Assembly: GCA_004020875.1 (NCBI GenBank)
Contig: SAPZ01000003.1
Location: 186,001-250,000, forward strand
Length of the DNA: 64,000 nucleotides
From: Mesorhizobium sp.
Lineage (GTDB): Bacteria; Pseudomonadota; Alphaproteobacteria; Rhizobiales; Rhizobiaceae
Direction of reading: 5' to 3'
Shown here: positions 17,607-26,628 of the stretch, one piece after another
Layout of the letters: the number at the start of each line of letters is the position of its first letter
How positions within the stretch are numbered: position 1 is the first letter of the stretch
Notes under the pieces: generated by a model
The model's database searches: none
What the model saw: only the letters and a program-made list of their open reading frames with translations
What the model was told of the DNA's origin: nothing
Position numbers and translations under genes: made by a program

Positions 17607-18896
17607 GTGAACAAGCACCAGACCGATAGCACCAGCGCCGCCGCATTCCCCGTCGAAAAGATCCGCGCCATGTTTCCCGCCTTGCAGCGGGCCGGCGACT
17701 TCATCTTCATGGACAATGCCGCTGGCGCCCAGATCCCGCAAAGCGTGCTCGACGCGGTGACCAACCATCTGGTGGCTTACAATGTGCAGCGCGGCGGCCG
17801 CTATGGCCGCAGCATCACCGTCGACCAGTCGGTCGCGGCGGCGCGCGAGAGCGTCGCGCTCCTGATCAACGCCTACAGCCCGTCCGAAATCTGCTTCGGC
17901 ATGAACGCCACCTCGTTCATCCGCCTGGTCAGCCTCGGCATCGGCCAGATGCTCGCCAAAGATAGAGACGGGGGACGCGACGAGATCATCGTCACGGACA
18001 TGGATCACGACGCCAACATCGCCACCTGGCTGGCGCTGGAGCCGGCCGGCGCCAGGTTCAAATGGTGGCGCATGCGCGAGGACGGTAACCTGCATGTCGA
18101 TGACCTCAAGCCGCTGGTGTCGGAGCGGACCCGCCTGGTCGCCTGCACGGTGACGGCACATTCGATCGGCTCGATCATCGACGTAGCCTCGGTGGCCAGG
18201 ATCGCGCATGCCGCCGGCGCGGAAGTCTTCCTGGACTGCGTGCATTACGGCCCGCACGGGCTGATGGACGTGCAGGCTTGGGACTGCGATTATCTCGTCT
18301 GCTCCGGCTACAAGAATTTCTCGCCGCATATGGGCTTCCTGTGGGGCCGATTCGAGACTCTGAAGCGGCTGCCGACCTTCCGCGAGGATTTCATTCCGGA
18401 CGAGCCGCCCTACAAGGTCGAGGCCGGCACCTTCATTTACGAGAACGTATCGGGCATGGATGCGGCGGTGCGTTACCTGGAATCGGTGGGCCGCAATTTC
18501 CTCCCCGAGAACAACCGCTCACGCCGCGACAACATCGTCGCCGGCATGAGCGCCATCCGCGACTACGAGCTGATGCTGGCCCGCGAGATGATGAAAGTGC
18601 TGAAGGAATGCGGCGCCACGATCTACGGCGTCGCCGACGAGGCGCGCATCAATGAGCGCGTGCCGACTTTCTGCTTCAACATCGCCAAGCTCTCGCCGCA
18701 GCGGATCGTCGAGGAGATGGCCGCCATGCAGATCGGCATCCGCGACGGCCACATGTATGCGCCGCGGCTGATGAAGCGGCTCAACCTGTCGATGGACAGC
18801 GGCGCGATCCGCGCCTCGCTGGTGCATTACAATACGGTGGAGGAAGTGCACCGGTTTGGGGAAGCGCTGCGGGCGATCATCGCGAAGCTGTCGTGA
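17607..18896 (+). CDS. Cysteine-desulfurase-like PLP enzyme (aminotransferase class V)
   Basis: A 429-residue class V fold protein with a GTG start 9 bases after AGGAG. It begins [27 protein letters not shown], resembling CsdA/SufS, and has the PLP histidine/aspartate region ([15 protein letters not shown]) and PLP lysine in [16 protein letters not shown] (K236). The tail [28 protein letters not shown] is the usual substrate-carboxylate (arginine) region. Members include cysteine and selenocysteine lyases, isopenicillin-N epimerases and ergothioneine-type C-S lyases. Its position behind an amino-acid importer suggests a catabolic lyase rather than housekeeping Fe-S assembly, for which no suf genes are near. 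Confidence 0.82.
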   Translation: MNKHQTDSTSAAAFPVEKIRAMFPALQRAGDFIFMDNAAGAQIPQSVLDAVTNHLVAYNVQRGGRYGRSITVDQSVAAARESVALLINAYSPSEICFGMNATSFIRLVSLGIGQMLAKDRDGGRDEIIVTDMDHDANIATWLALEPAGARFKWWRMREDGNLHVDDLKPLVSERTRLVACTVTAHSIGSIIDVASVARIAHAAGAEVFLDCVHYGPHGLMDVQAWDCDYLVCSGYKNFSPHMGFLWGRFETLKRLPTFREDFIPDEPPYKVEAGTFIYENVSGMDAAVRYLESVGRNFLPENNRSRRDNIVAGMSAIRDYELMLAREMMKVLKECGATIYGVADEARINERVPTFCFNIAKLSPQRIVEEMAAMQIGIRDGHMYAPRLMKRLNLSMDSGAIRASLVHYNTVEEVHRFGEALRAIIAKLS

Positions 18897-18925
18897 TCTT
18901 GGCCTGGCCTACTGCGTTGCCAAGG

Positions 18926-19888
18926 TCAATCAGCGGCTTCTGTCTCCAAAACGCCCCTTGGGGTTCGACCACCGTCAGACCGGCGAACCGCTCGATAACG
19001 GCCAGGCGATAGGCCATGATGTCGATGAAACAGTTTCGAAAACGCGGCCGTGGTCTCGTAGCCTACCCGGGTCGCAATGCGTGCAATTGCCTCGTCTGTT
19101 GCTTCGAGTAGAAACGCAGCCTCCGACATCCGGCGTGCGATCAAATAGCGGTACATGGGCTGGCCGACGAGATTGGTGAAACGAGCCGAGAACGCCGAGC
19201 GACCGAGCCCTACGCGCTGCCCCAGGTCGCCAAGGGTCCAGGGCTGATCCGGTCGTTCGTGGATCAACTGAAGGGCCGGTCCTATGTGCGGGTCCGCCAT
19301 CGCTCCCAGCCAACCGCCTTCTCCGGATTTGAGAGACTTGATCCAGCTTCGCAACACCTCGACGAAGAGCACCTCTGTCAGTCGCGAGAGCGCCACGTCC
19401 TGGCCGGGTCGCGCAAGCGCCGACTCGCTCACCATGCGTTGCAGAATCGCCTCGAGCCATCCGCCGTCTTCCGCGGGCTTCAGGTGAAGCAGGGGCGGAA
19501 GCAATTCCAACACGCTGCCGCGCGAGGGCCGTTCGACGGTGAAATTGCCACAGATCATCGTTGAGAGCGGCTGCGCGTTGCCTCCATGATGAACGACGCC
19601 AAGACGTCCGGGTAGCCGATCCAGATTCAGAATCGGTAACGGCTCCGTCCGCCGATCAGAATAAATCAGATGAGACTCGCCGCGTGTGATGACGACAAAG
19701 TCGCCGGCCGTCATGTGGAGTTCTCGTTCCTGATCGAGCGCGAGAGTCGCTGAGCCACGGCTGAGATAATGGAATAGGGCGTAGGGGCGCGCCGGCAATG
19801 CCAAGTTCCATGGATGGCCCAACTCGAAGTGGAAGAGCAGAGTTCCGCCGAGACGAACGCGATCGAGCACTTGGGCGAGAATGTCCAT
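18926..19888 (-). CDS. AraC family transcriptional regulator (cupin_6 type)
   Basis: A 320-residue regulator. The N-terminal part is a cupin-like ligand domain (LFHFELGHPWNLALPARPYA, GDFVVITRGESHLIYS), and the C-terminal 100 residues are the AraC double helix-turn-helix: WTLGDLGQRVGLGRSAFSAR, then ARIATRVGYETTAAFSKLFH and HHGLSPGRYR. ATG 19888 begins the usual MDILAQVLDRVRLGGTLLFH segment; the frame is open to 20095 but without family similarity. It is divergent from the exported hydrolase gene, with 210 bp between, and probably controls it. Base composition looks less GC-rich than that of the flanking operons. Confidence 0.86.
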   Translation of the reverse strand: MDILAQVLDRVRLGGTLLFHFELGHPWNLALPARPYALFHYLSRGSATLALDQERELHMTAGDFVVITRGESHLIYSDRRTEPLPILNLDRLPGRLGVVHHGGNAQPLSTMICGNFTVERPSRGSVLELLPPLLHLKPAEDGGWLEAILQRMVSESALARPGQDVALSRLTEVLFVEVLRSWIKSLKSGEGGWLGAMADPHIGPALQLIHERPDQPWTLGDLGQRVGLGRSAFSARFTNLVGQPMYRYLIARRMSEAAFLLEATDEAIARIATRVGYETTAAFSKLFHRHHGLSPGRYRAVRRSDGGRTPRGVLETEAAD

Positions 19889-20098
19889 CTTCGCGGTGTT
19901 AACACTGATGGACGGTAGGACACAATATTCGGACGATTGAGGCCTAACGTCCGAAGGCTCCGCGCAATACGTCATCTCAAGGCGAGCCGCCGGGCTGCGC
20001 GGCGGACCATTTCGCAAATCGGCAGATGGAAGAACCGCAACTCTGCCGACACGCCTTCCCCGGACCCGAGTCGTCTGTGATCTCAACAGGAGCAATAA

Positions 20099-20869
20099 AT
20101 GCGAAATCTTCTACTCTCTGGCGCCACCGTCCTCATGGCCGGAGCCACACTTGCCGCGCCGGCCCAATCAGCTCAACTGCCCAAGGGGGCGGCTCACAAT
20201 ATTGTCCTCGTCCATGGTGCTTTCGTCGACGAGACGAGTTGGAAGCCGGTTGCCGATATCCTCACGAAGAAGGGCTACAACGTGACGCTTGTCGAAAACC
20301 CGCTCACCTCCCTGGCGGCGGACGTCGATGCAACCAAACAGGCGCTTGCGAAACAGAACGGGAAGACCGTTCTCGTTGGCCACTCCTGGGGTGGGGTCGT
20401 CATCACGCAGGCAGGTGACGACCCCAACGTCTCGGCGCTGGTGTATGTCTCGGCATTCGCTCCCGACGTGGGACAATCTCTGGCGATCTTAGCCAAGAGC
20501 GGTCCGGCAACCGAAGGCGCCGCGGCGATTCATCCCGATGACAAGGGCAACCTCTACATCGATCCCAAAGTGTTTCCTTCGGCGGTCGCGGCTGACCTTC
20601 CTCCGGAAATCGCTCAATCCCTGGCAAACCATCAACTCCCGTTGAACCACGCAGCGTTCGAGGCTCCTGTCGATACAGCAGCCTGGCACGACAAGCCGAC
20701 GTTCTACGTGATCAGCACGAAGGACAAGGTCATCGCACCCGAGGTTCAGAAGATATTCGCCAACAATATGAAAGCCCGGACGACGGAGGTCGCCGGCAGC
20801 CACGCCTCCCTCGTCGTCCACGCGAAGGAAGTCGCCGCGGTGATTGAAAAGGCCACGCTGGTGAAGTGA
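20099..20869 (+). CDS. Exported alpha/beta hydrolase
   Basis: A 256-residue alpha/beta-fold hydrolase with a Sec signal peptide (MRNLLLSGATVLMAGATLAAP, cleavage near QSA-Q). The oxyanion region is IVLVHGAFVDETSW, the nucleophile elbow is GHSWGG with serine 96, and a C-terminal AGSHASLVVH supplies the catalytic histidine; the acid is probably in STKDKVI. Members hydrolyse small esters in the periplasm. ACAGGAG precedes the ATG. It stands alone, divergent from an AraC regulator and convergent with dppF, so an AraC-controlled esterase module is likely. Substrate unknown. Confidence 0.86.
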   Translation: MRNLLLSGATVLMAGATLAAPAQSAQLPKGAAHNIVLVHGAFVDETSWKPVADILTKKGYNVTLVENPLTSLAADVDATKQALAKQNGKTVLVGHSWGGVVITQAGDDPNVSALVYVSAFAPDVGQSLAILAKSGPATEGAAAIHPDDKGNLYIDPKVFPSAVAADLPPEIAQSLANHQLPLNHAAFEAPVDTAAWHDKPTFYVISTKDKVIAPEVQKIFANNMKARTTEVAGSHASLVVHAKEVAAVIEKATLVK

Positions 20870-20876
20870 CGATCCC

Positions 20877-20904
20877 GCTCCCGGCGCGCCTTCGTGCCGG
20901 GAGC
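20877..20904. terminator. Hairpin between convergent genes
   Basis: GCTCCCGGC (20877-20885) pairs perfectly with GCCGGGAGC (20896-20904) across 10 bases. It lies between the hydrolase stop and the dppF stop. No T-run follows on either strand, so it may work as a bidirectional, partly Rho-assisted stop. Confidence 0.5.
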
Positions 20905-20919
20905 GCCACACGTGCTGGA

Positions 20920-21743
<824 letters not shown>

Positions 21744-21747
<4 letters not shown>

Positions 21748-22595
21748 GCGCCGGCTCCGGAGGGCGCGGCCTCGAACAGCATGTCCGTGACGGTCGGCAG
21801 CCGGTCGCCGACGGCGTTCTCCGGCAGCGCCGAGAGCAGCGCGCGCGTGTAGTTGCTCTTGGGCGATTCAAACAGCGACAGCACGTCGGCCTCTTCCATC
21901 TTGCGGCCCTTGTACTGCACGATGACGCGGTCGGCGGTCTCGGCCACCACGCCCATATTGTGGGTGATCATGATCAGGCCCATGCCGTATTTGGCCTGCA
22001 GCGAGACCAGCAGGTCGAGGATCTGCTTCTGGATGGTGACGTCGAGCGCGGTGGTCGGCTCGTCGGCGATCAGAAGCTTCGGATTGCAGGCGATCGCCAT
22101 CGCGATCATCACGCGCTGGCACTGGCCGCCCGACATCTGGTGCGGGAAGGAATTGAGCCGATCGGCGGGATCGGGAATGCCGACCTGCCTGAAGAGCTCG
22201 ATGGCGCGCGCGCGGCGCTCGGCCTTGTCCATGCCCATGTGGAAGCGCAGCACTTCCTCGATCTGGAAGCCGACGGTGAAGCAGGGGTTGAGGCTGGCGA
22301 TCGGCTCCTGGAAGATCATGGCAATGTCCTTACCGATGATCTTGCGGCGGTCGGCCGGGCTGATCTTCAACAGGTCGCGGCCGTTGAAGCTCATTCGGTC
22401 GGCGGTGACGGTCGCCGTCCATGGCAGGAGGCCCATCACGGCCAGCATCGAAACCGACTTGCCGGAGCCGGATTCGCCGACGATGGCGAGCACCTCGCGC
22501 TCGTCGACATGGAGCGAGACGCCGTCGACGGCGCGGAACGGGCCTGACGCTGTCTGGAATTCGACGACGAGGTTCTGAATGTCGAGCAGCGCCAT
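21744..22595 (-). CDS. dppD: Dipeptide ABC transporter ATP-binding protein DppD
   Basis: A 283-residue ATPase starting MALLDIQNLVVEFQTASG at ATG 22595, immediately against the dppC stop. Walker A is GESGSGKSVSML, signature MSGGQCQRVMIAMAI, Walker [13 protein letters not shown]. The C-terminal region has SPKSNYTRALLSALP, the DppD/OppD-type segment that carries cysteines for an iron-sulfur site in some relatives; no such cysteine cluster is visible here. Co-translated with dppF. Confidence 0.91.
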
Positions 22596-23503
22596 CACGA
22601 CCTCCTGAGCTTGGGATCGAGCGCATCGCGCAGGCCGTCGCCGATCAAGTTGATGGCAAGCACGGTGATGAGGATGGCGAGACCCGGGAAGGTCACCACC
22701 CACCAGGCGCGCAGGATGAATTCGCGCGCCGAGGCAAGCATCGTTCCCCATTCCGGCGTCGGCGGCTGGGCGCCGAGGCCGAGGAAGCCGAGCGCGGCGG
22801 CTTCGAGGATGGCGTTAGAGAAGGACAGCGTGCCCTGGACGATGAGCGGCGCCAGGCAGTTGGGCAGGATGGTGGCGAGCATCAGTCTGAGATGGCCGGC
22901 GCCCGCGACCTTCGCCGCCACGACATATTCGCGGCTTTTCTCGGCCATGACGGCGGCGCGCACCAAGCGCGCGAAATGCGGCTGCAAAACCAGGGCGATC
23001 GCCAGCATGGCATTGAACAGGCCGGGCCCAAGGATGGTGACCAGCACCAGAGCCAGCAAAAGCGACGGGAAGGCAAGAATCAGGTCCATGACGCGCATGA
23101 TCGCGACGTCGACCCAGCCGCGGAAATAGCCTGCCAAGAGGCCGAGCGTGATGCCACCGGTGAGCGCCAGCGTGACGACGACCGCGCCGATGAGCAGCGA
23201 GAAGCGCGCGCCATAGAGCAGGCGCGAAAGGATATCTCGGCCGACCGGATCGGTGCCGAGCAGATATTGCGTCGAACCGCCCTCCTGCCATGCCGGAGGC
23301 CGCAGGAACGCGGTCTTGTCCTGGATGTCGGGCGCATAGGGTGCAAGCAGCGGCGCGAACAGCGCCGCCAGCACCAACAGGATGAAGACGAACAGGCCAA
23401 TGACCGCGCCGCGGTTCACCGAGAAATAGTGCCAGAAGGTCTTAAGGCCGGTGAGACGATCCGGGCTGCCGGCGGCCATCGGGGCGATTTCGGTCTGGGT
23501 CAT
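22595..23503 (-). CDS. dppC: Dipeptide ABC transporter permease DppC
   Basis: A 302-residue inner-membrane permease. It has a first helix GAVIGLFVFILLVLAALFAP, the DppC landmark YLLGTDPVGRDILSRLLYGA, further helices and an EAA loop (YVVAAKVAGAGHLRLMLATI). The end PEWGTMLASAREFILRAWW is typical. Start ATG 23503 lies directly against the stop of dppB, and its stop overlaps the dppD start by one base. Confidence 0.92.
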   Translation of the reverse strand: MTQTEIAPMAAGSPDRLTGLKTFWHYFSVNRGAVIGLFVFILLVLAALFAPLLAPYAPDIQDKTAFLRPPAWQEGGSTQYLLGTDPVGRDILSRLLYGARFSLLIGAVVVTLALTGGITLGLLAGYFRGWVDVAIMRVMDLILAFPSLLLALVLVTILGPGLFNAMLAIALVLQPHFARLVRAAVMAEKSREYVVAAKVAGAGHLRLMLATILPNCLAPLIVQGTLSFSNAILEAAALGFLGLGAQPPTPEWGTMLASAREFILRAWWVVTFPGLAILITVLAINLIGDGLRDALDPKLRRS

Positions 23504-24511
23504 TTATGCCGCCCTGATGCGTGGGTTGATGACGGCGTAAAGCACATCGACGATGAGGTTCACCGCCATGACGATAAGGGCGATCAACAGCAGACCCGAC
23601 TGCACGACGACATAGTCGCGCTTGAAGATGGAATCGACCATCCATTTGCCGATGCCAGGCCAGGCAAAGATGGTCTCGGTGAGGATGGCGCCTGCGAGCA
23701 GCGTACCGACCTGCAAGCCGATGGTGGTGACGACAGGGATCAGCGCGTTGCGCAGCGCATGCACGCCGATGACGCGGCCCGCCGACAGGCCCTTGGCGCG
23801 GGCGGTGCGGACATAGTCTTCGCCCAGCACTTCGAGCATGGCCGAGCGCGTCTGGCGGGCGATCACCGCCAACGGAATGGTGCCCAGCACTATTGCAGGC
23901 AGGACGAGGTGGCTGAGCGCGGAGCGGAACGCGTCCCACTTGCCATGAAGAAGGCTGTCGATGGTCATGAAGCCGGTGATCGGCTTGAAGAAGAACTGCA
24001 GGCCGATGCGGCCCGACACCGGCGTCCAGCCGAGATAGCCGGAAAAGAATATGATGAGCAGGAGGCCCCACCAGAAGATCGGCATAGAGTAGCCGACAAG
24101 GGCGGTGCCCATCAATGACTGGTCGAACCACGAGCCGCGCTTGACGGCGGCGAAGATGCCGGCGGGAATGCCGATGACCATGGCAAAGATCATGGCGAAG
24201 AAGGAAAGTTCCAGCGTCGCCGGGAAGAGCGTCTTGAACTCCTCGAGAACCGGGCGCTTGGACGAGATGGAAACGCCGAAATCGCCGGTGGCGACCTCAC
24301 CGACATAGCGCGCGTACTGCTCCCAGATCGGCAGATTGTAGCCGAACTGTTGCTTGAGCTCTTCGTAGCGGGCCGGAGTGACGCCGTGCTCCCCGGCCAT
24401 GGCCAGGATCGGATCACCGGGCAACAGCCGGACAAAAGCGAAGGCGCAGATGGTGATGCCGACCAAGGTCGGGATCAGGAGGGCGATTTTGTTGAGAAGA
24501 TATCGGAGCAT
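23504..24511 (-). CDS. dppB: Dipeptide ABC transporter permease DppB
   Basis: A 335-residue permease beginning MLRYLLNKIALLIPTLVGIT, the standard DppB first helix, followed by FVRLLPGDPI and an EAA loop (YVRTARAKGLSAGRVIGVHA). A TTG at 24517 would add two residues, but the ATG matches the family. It follows dppA after 51 bp and abuts dppC. The whole order A-B-C-D-F is that of the classic dipeptide system. Confidence 0.92.
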   Translation of the reverse strand: MLRYLLNKIALLIPTLVGITICAFAFVRLLPGDPILAMAGEHGVTPARYEELKQQFGYNLPIWEQYARYVGEVATGDFGVSISSKRPVLEEFKTLFPATLELSFFAMIFAMVIGIPAGIFAAVKRGSWFDQSLMGTALVGYSMPIFWWGLLLIIFFSGYLGWTPVSGRIGLQFFFKPITGFMTIDSLLHGKWDAFRSALSHLVLPAIVLGTIPLAVIARQTRSAMLEVLGEDYVRTARAKGLSAGRVIGVHALRNALIPVVTTIGLQVGTLLAGAILTETIFAWPGIGKWMVDSIFKRDYVVVQSGLLLIALIVMAVNLIVDVLYAVINPRIRAA

Positions 24512-24562
24512 CGTCAAATGGAAAGGGGCGGCGCCGGAATTAGCGCCGCCCCGTTCGCAATA

Positions 24563-26161
24563 TTATTCGGCCTTGTCAACGCCGTCGAAGCGATGAATGC
24601 CGAGCGGGTCCATCTTGAAGCCACTGACATTCTTGCGAACGACCGCATAAACCTGGCTGTGGGCCAGCAGGAAGGCGGGCGCTTGTTTCGCGAAGATCAC
24701 CTGCGCCTGCTCGTAGAGCTTGGTGCGCTCGGCCTGGTCGCTGGTCTTCTTGGCCTTCTGGATCAGGTCCTCGAAGTCCTTGTCGCACCAGCTGGAGTAG
24801 TTCGAGACGCCGATGGCGGAGCAGGCGAAGAGAGTGGCGAAGAAGTTGTCCGGATCGCCATTGTCGCCGGTCCAGCCGATCTGGAAGGCGCCGGGACGGT
24901 CCTTCTTCTTTCCTTCCTCGCGATATTTCGTCCACTCGTAGTTGACGATGGTCGCCTTGACGCCGACCTTGGCCCAGTCCGCCTGGATCAGCTCAGCGGC
25001 GCGTTGGAAGTTCGGGTTATACGGGCGAACGCGGTCGGAAGCCCAGAGCTGGATTTCCTTCAGGCCGGCAGCCTCAAGCACCTTCTTGGCCTCATCCGGA
25101 TTGTAGGCGTCGGTCTTCACATCCTTGTTCCACGACCACATGGTCGGCGGGATCAGGTTCTCAGCGGGCGTGGCGCCGGCATCCTGGAACAGCGACTTGA
25201 TCAGCGCTTCCCGGTCGATCGCCTGGTTGAGCGCATGACGCACTTCGGGCTTGTCGAGCGGTGGGATCGTGGTGTTGTAGCTCATATAGCCGATGTTGAG
25301 GCCGGCCTGATCCATCAAGGTCACGTCCTTGTTGGCCTTGATGGTGGCGATGTCGGCCGGGTTCGGATACGGAGCCACGTCGCATTCGCCGGCCAGCACC
25401 TTCTGGATGCGGGCGGTCGCGTCAGGCGTGATGGCGAAGACCAGATCATCTATCTTCTCCTTGCCCTTGAAATAGTCCGGGTTGGCCGCGTAGCGGATGA
25501 CGGCATCCAGCTGGTAGTCGACGAACTGGAACGGACCGGTTCCGATCGGCTTGGTCGAGAAGTCGGCCATCTTGCCGTCCTTCTGCAGCTGGTCGGCATA
25601 TTCCTTCGACACGATCGAAGCAAAGTCCATGCCGAGATTGGCCAGCATCGGCGCGTTCGGCTCGGTCAGCGTCAGCTTGACGGTGAGGTCATCGACCTTC
25701 TCCCACTTGGCGACATATTTCGGCATGTCCATGCCGGTGTAATAATCCCAGGTGAGGTTCGGCAGATATTTGTCGCCGTTCCACGGATTCTGCTTGTTGA
25801 ACTGGCGATCGAAGGAGAAGACGACGTCATCGGCGTTGAGGTCGCGCGTCGGCTTGAAATAGTCGGTAGTCTGGAACTTCACGCCCGGATGAAGATGGAA
25901 AGTGTAGACCAAGCCGTCGTCGGAAATTTCCCACTTGTCGGCGAGACCAGGCTCGATCTCGGTGCCGCCATGCTTGAACTCGACCAGTCGCGAATAGACG
26001 GTGCGCGAGGACGCGTCGAAGTCGTTACCGCCGGTCGTCGTGCCCGGATCGAAATTGGCCGGCGACGCTTCAGAGCAATAAACGAGCGTCTTGGCACTGG
26101 CCATGCCGCTGAGGACGCTTGCAGCCAGCAACGCGGCTGCAAAAGTCATTGTCTTTTTCAT
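24563..26161 (-). CDS. dppA: Dipeptide ABC transporter substrate-binding protein DppA
   Basis: A 532-residue periplasmic protein with a Sec signal peptide (MKKTMTFAAALLAASVLSGM, ASA cleavage) and close agreement with enterobacterial DppA as I recall it: LVYCSEASPANFDPG, NADDVVFSFDRQ, MDFASIVSKEYAD, NPADIA, AENLIPPTMW and GWTGDNGDPDNFFATLFAC. Family members bind dipeptides and in some bacteria haem or 5-aminolevulinate. GGGAG lies before the ATG. The gene heads its operon; the 467-bp region upstream is unusually AT-rich near 26280-26360 and probably holds the promoter. Confidence 0.93.
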   Translation of the reverse strand: MKKTMTFAAALLAASVLSGMASAKTLVYCSEASPANFDPGTTTGGNDFDASSRTVYSRLVEFKHGGTEIEPGLADKWEISDDGLVYTFHLHPGVKFQTTDYFKPTRDLNADDVVFSFDRQFNKQNPWNGDKYLPNLTWDYYTGMDMPKYVAKWEKVDDLTVKLTLTEPNAPMLANLGMDFASIVSKEYADQLQKDGKMADFSTKPIGTGPFQFVDYQLDAVIRYAANPDYFKGKEKIDDLVFAITPDATARIQKVLAGECDVAPYPNPADIATIKANKDVTLMDQAGLNIGYMSYNTTIPPLDKPEVRHALNQAIDREALIKSLFQDAGATPAENLIPPTMWSWNKDVKTDAYNPDEAKKVLEAAGLKEIQLWASDRVRPYNPNFQRAAELIQADWAKVGVKATIVNYEWTKYREEGKKKDRPGAFQIGWTGDNGDPDNFFATLFACSAIGVSNYSSWCDKDFEDLIQKAKKTSDQAERTKLYEQAQVIFAKQAPAFLLAHSQVYAVVRKNVSGFKMDPLGIHRFDGVDKAE

Positions 26162-26628
26162 TGAGCACTCCCTGATGTTCTCTCAAGCCCCTCTATCAGG
26201 CTCGCGAAGGGCGCATATAAGCACCGTTTCTTCGCCTTTGGAACACCTCGCGTGCGTACCCCATGGGAAGCAGGAAAAGAATCTAGATTATGCTCAAAAG
26301 ATAGAAAAAAATGAGCATTATTTACTGCTCACGACATTGTTAACGACGGCATTTTTTTATTGATCGGCCGCCTTCCGAAATGGGCGGCGCGAGGCGTGCC
26401 AGCAGGGGATCGCCCCCCGCCCAGACCCTATGCGGGGAGGCGATCGCACCCCGGGATTTCGACGGCAAATCTTTCCTCGCATTGCCGCTGGGGCAAGGGT
26501 TGCACGGTCGCGGATAGTGGCAATACATAGACGATGGGCGGGGATTTCCCGGAAAATCCGTGACCGGCGTGGAGGTACGCTTCGTCTGGAAGCGGGCGCC
26601 TCAGACCGAAGGCGACAGGGAGAGACAG
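26162..26628. other. Intergenic region between dppA and the acyl-CoA ligase gene
   Basis: A 467-bp divergent promoter region. The stretch 26280-26360 is strongly AT-rich compared with the rest of the window and contains the inverted repeat ATGCTCA (26290-26296) / TGAGCAT (26312-26318) around an A-rich spacer, a possible regulator site for dppA. The part from 26365 to 26560 is GC-rich with no convincing ORF. No RNA gene recognised. Confidence 0.5.

Noticed and set aside
18856..19564. Plus-strand frames opposite the AraC gene
   Set aside because: They are antisense to a gene with clear cupin and double HTH motifs, and none has a family signature.
26091..26560. Small frames on both strands between dppA and the ligase gene
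   Set aside because: They cross the AT-rich promoter region or overlap the dppA signal peptide in another frame, have no good ribosome sites and low-complexity products.
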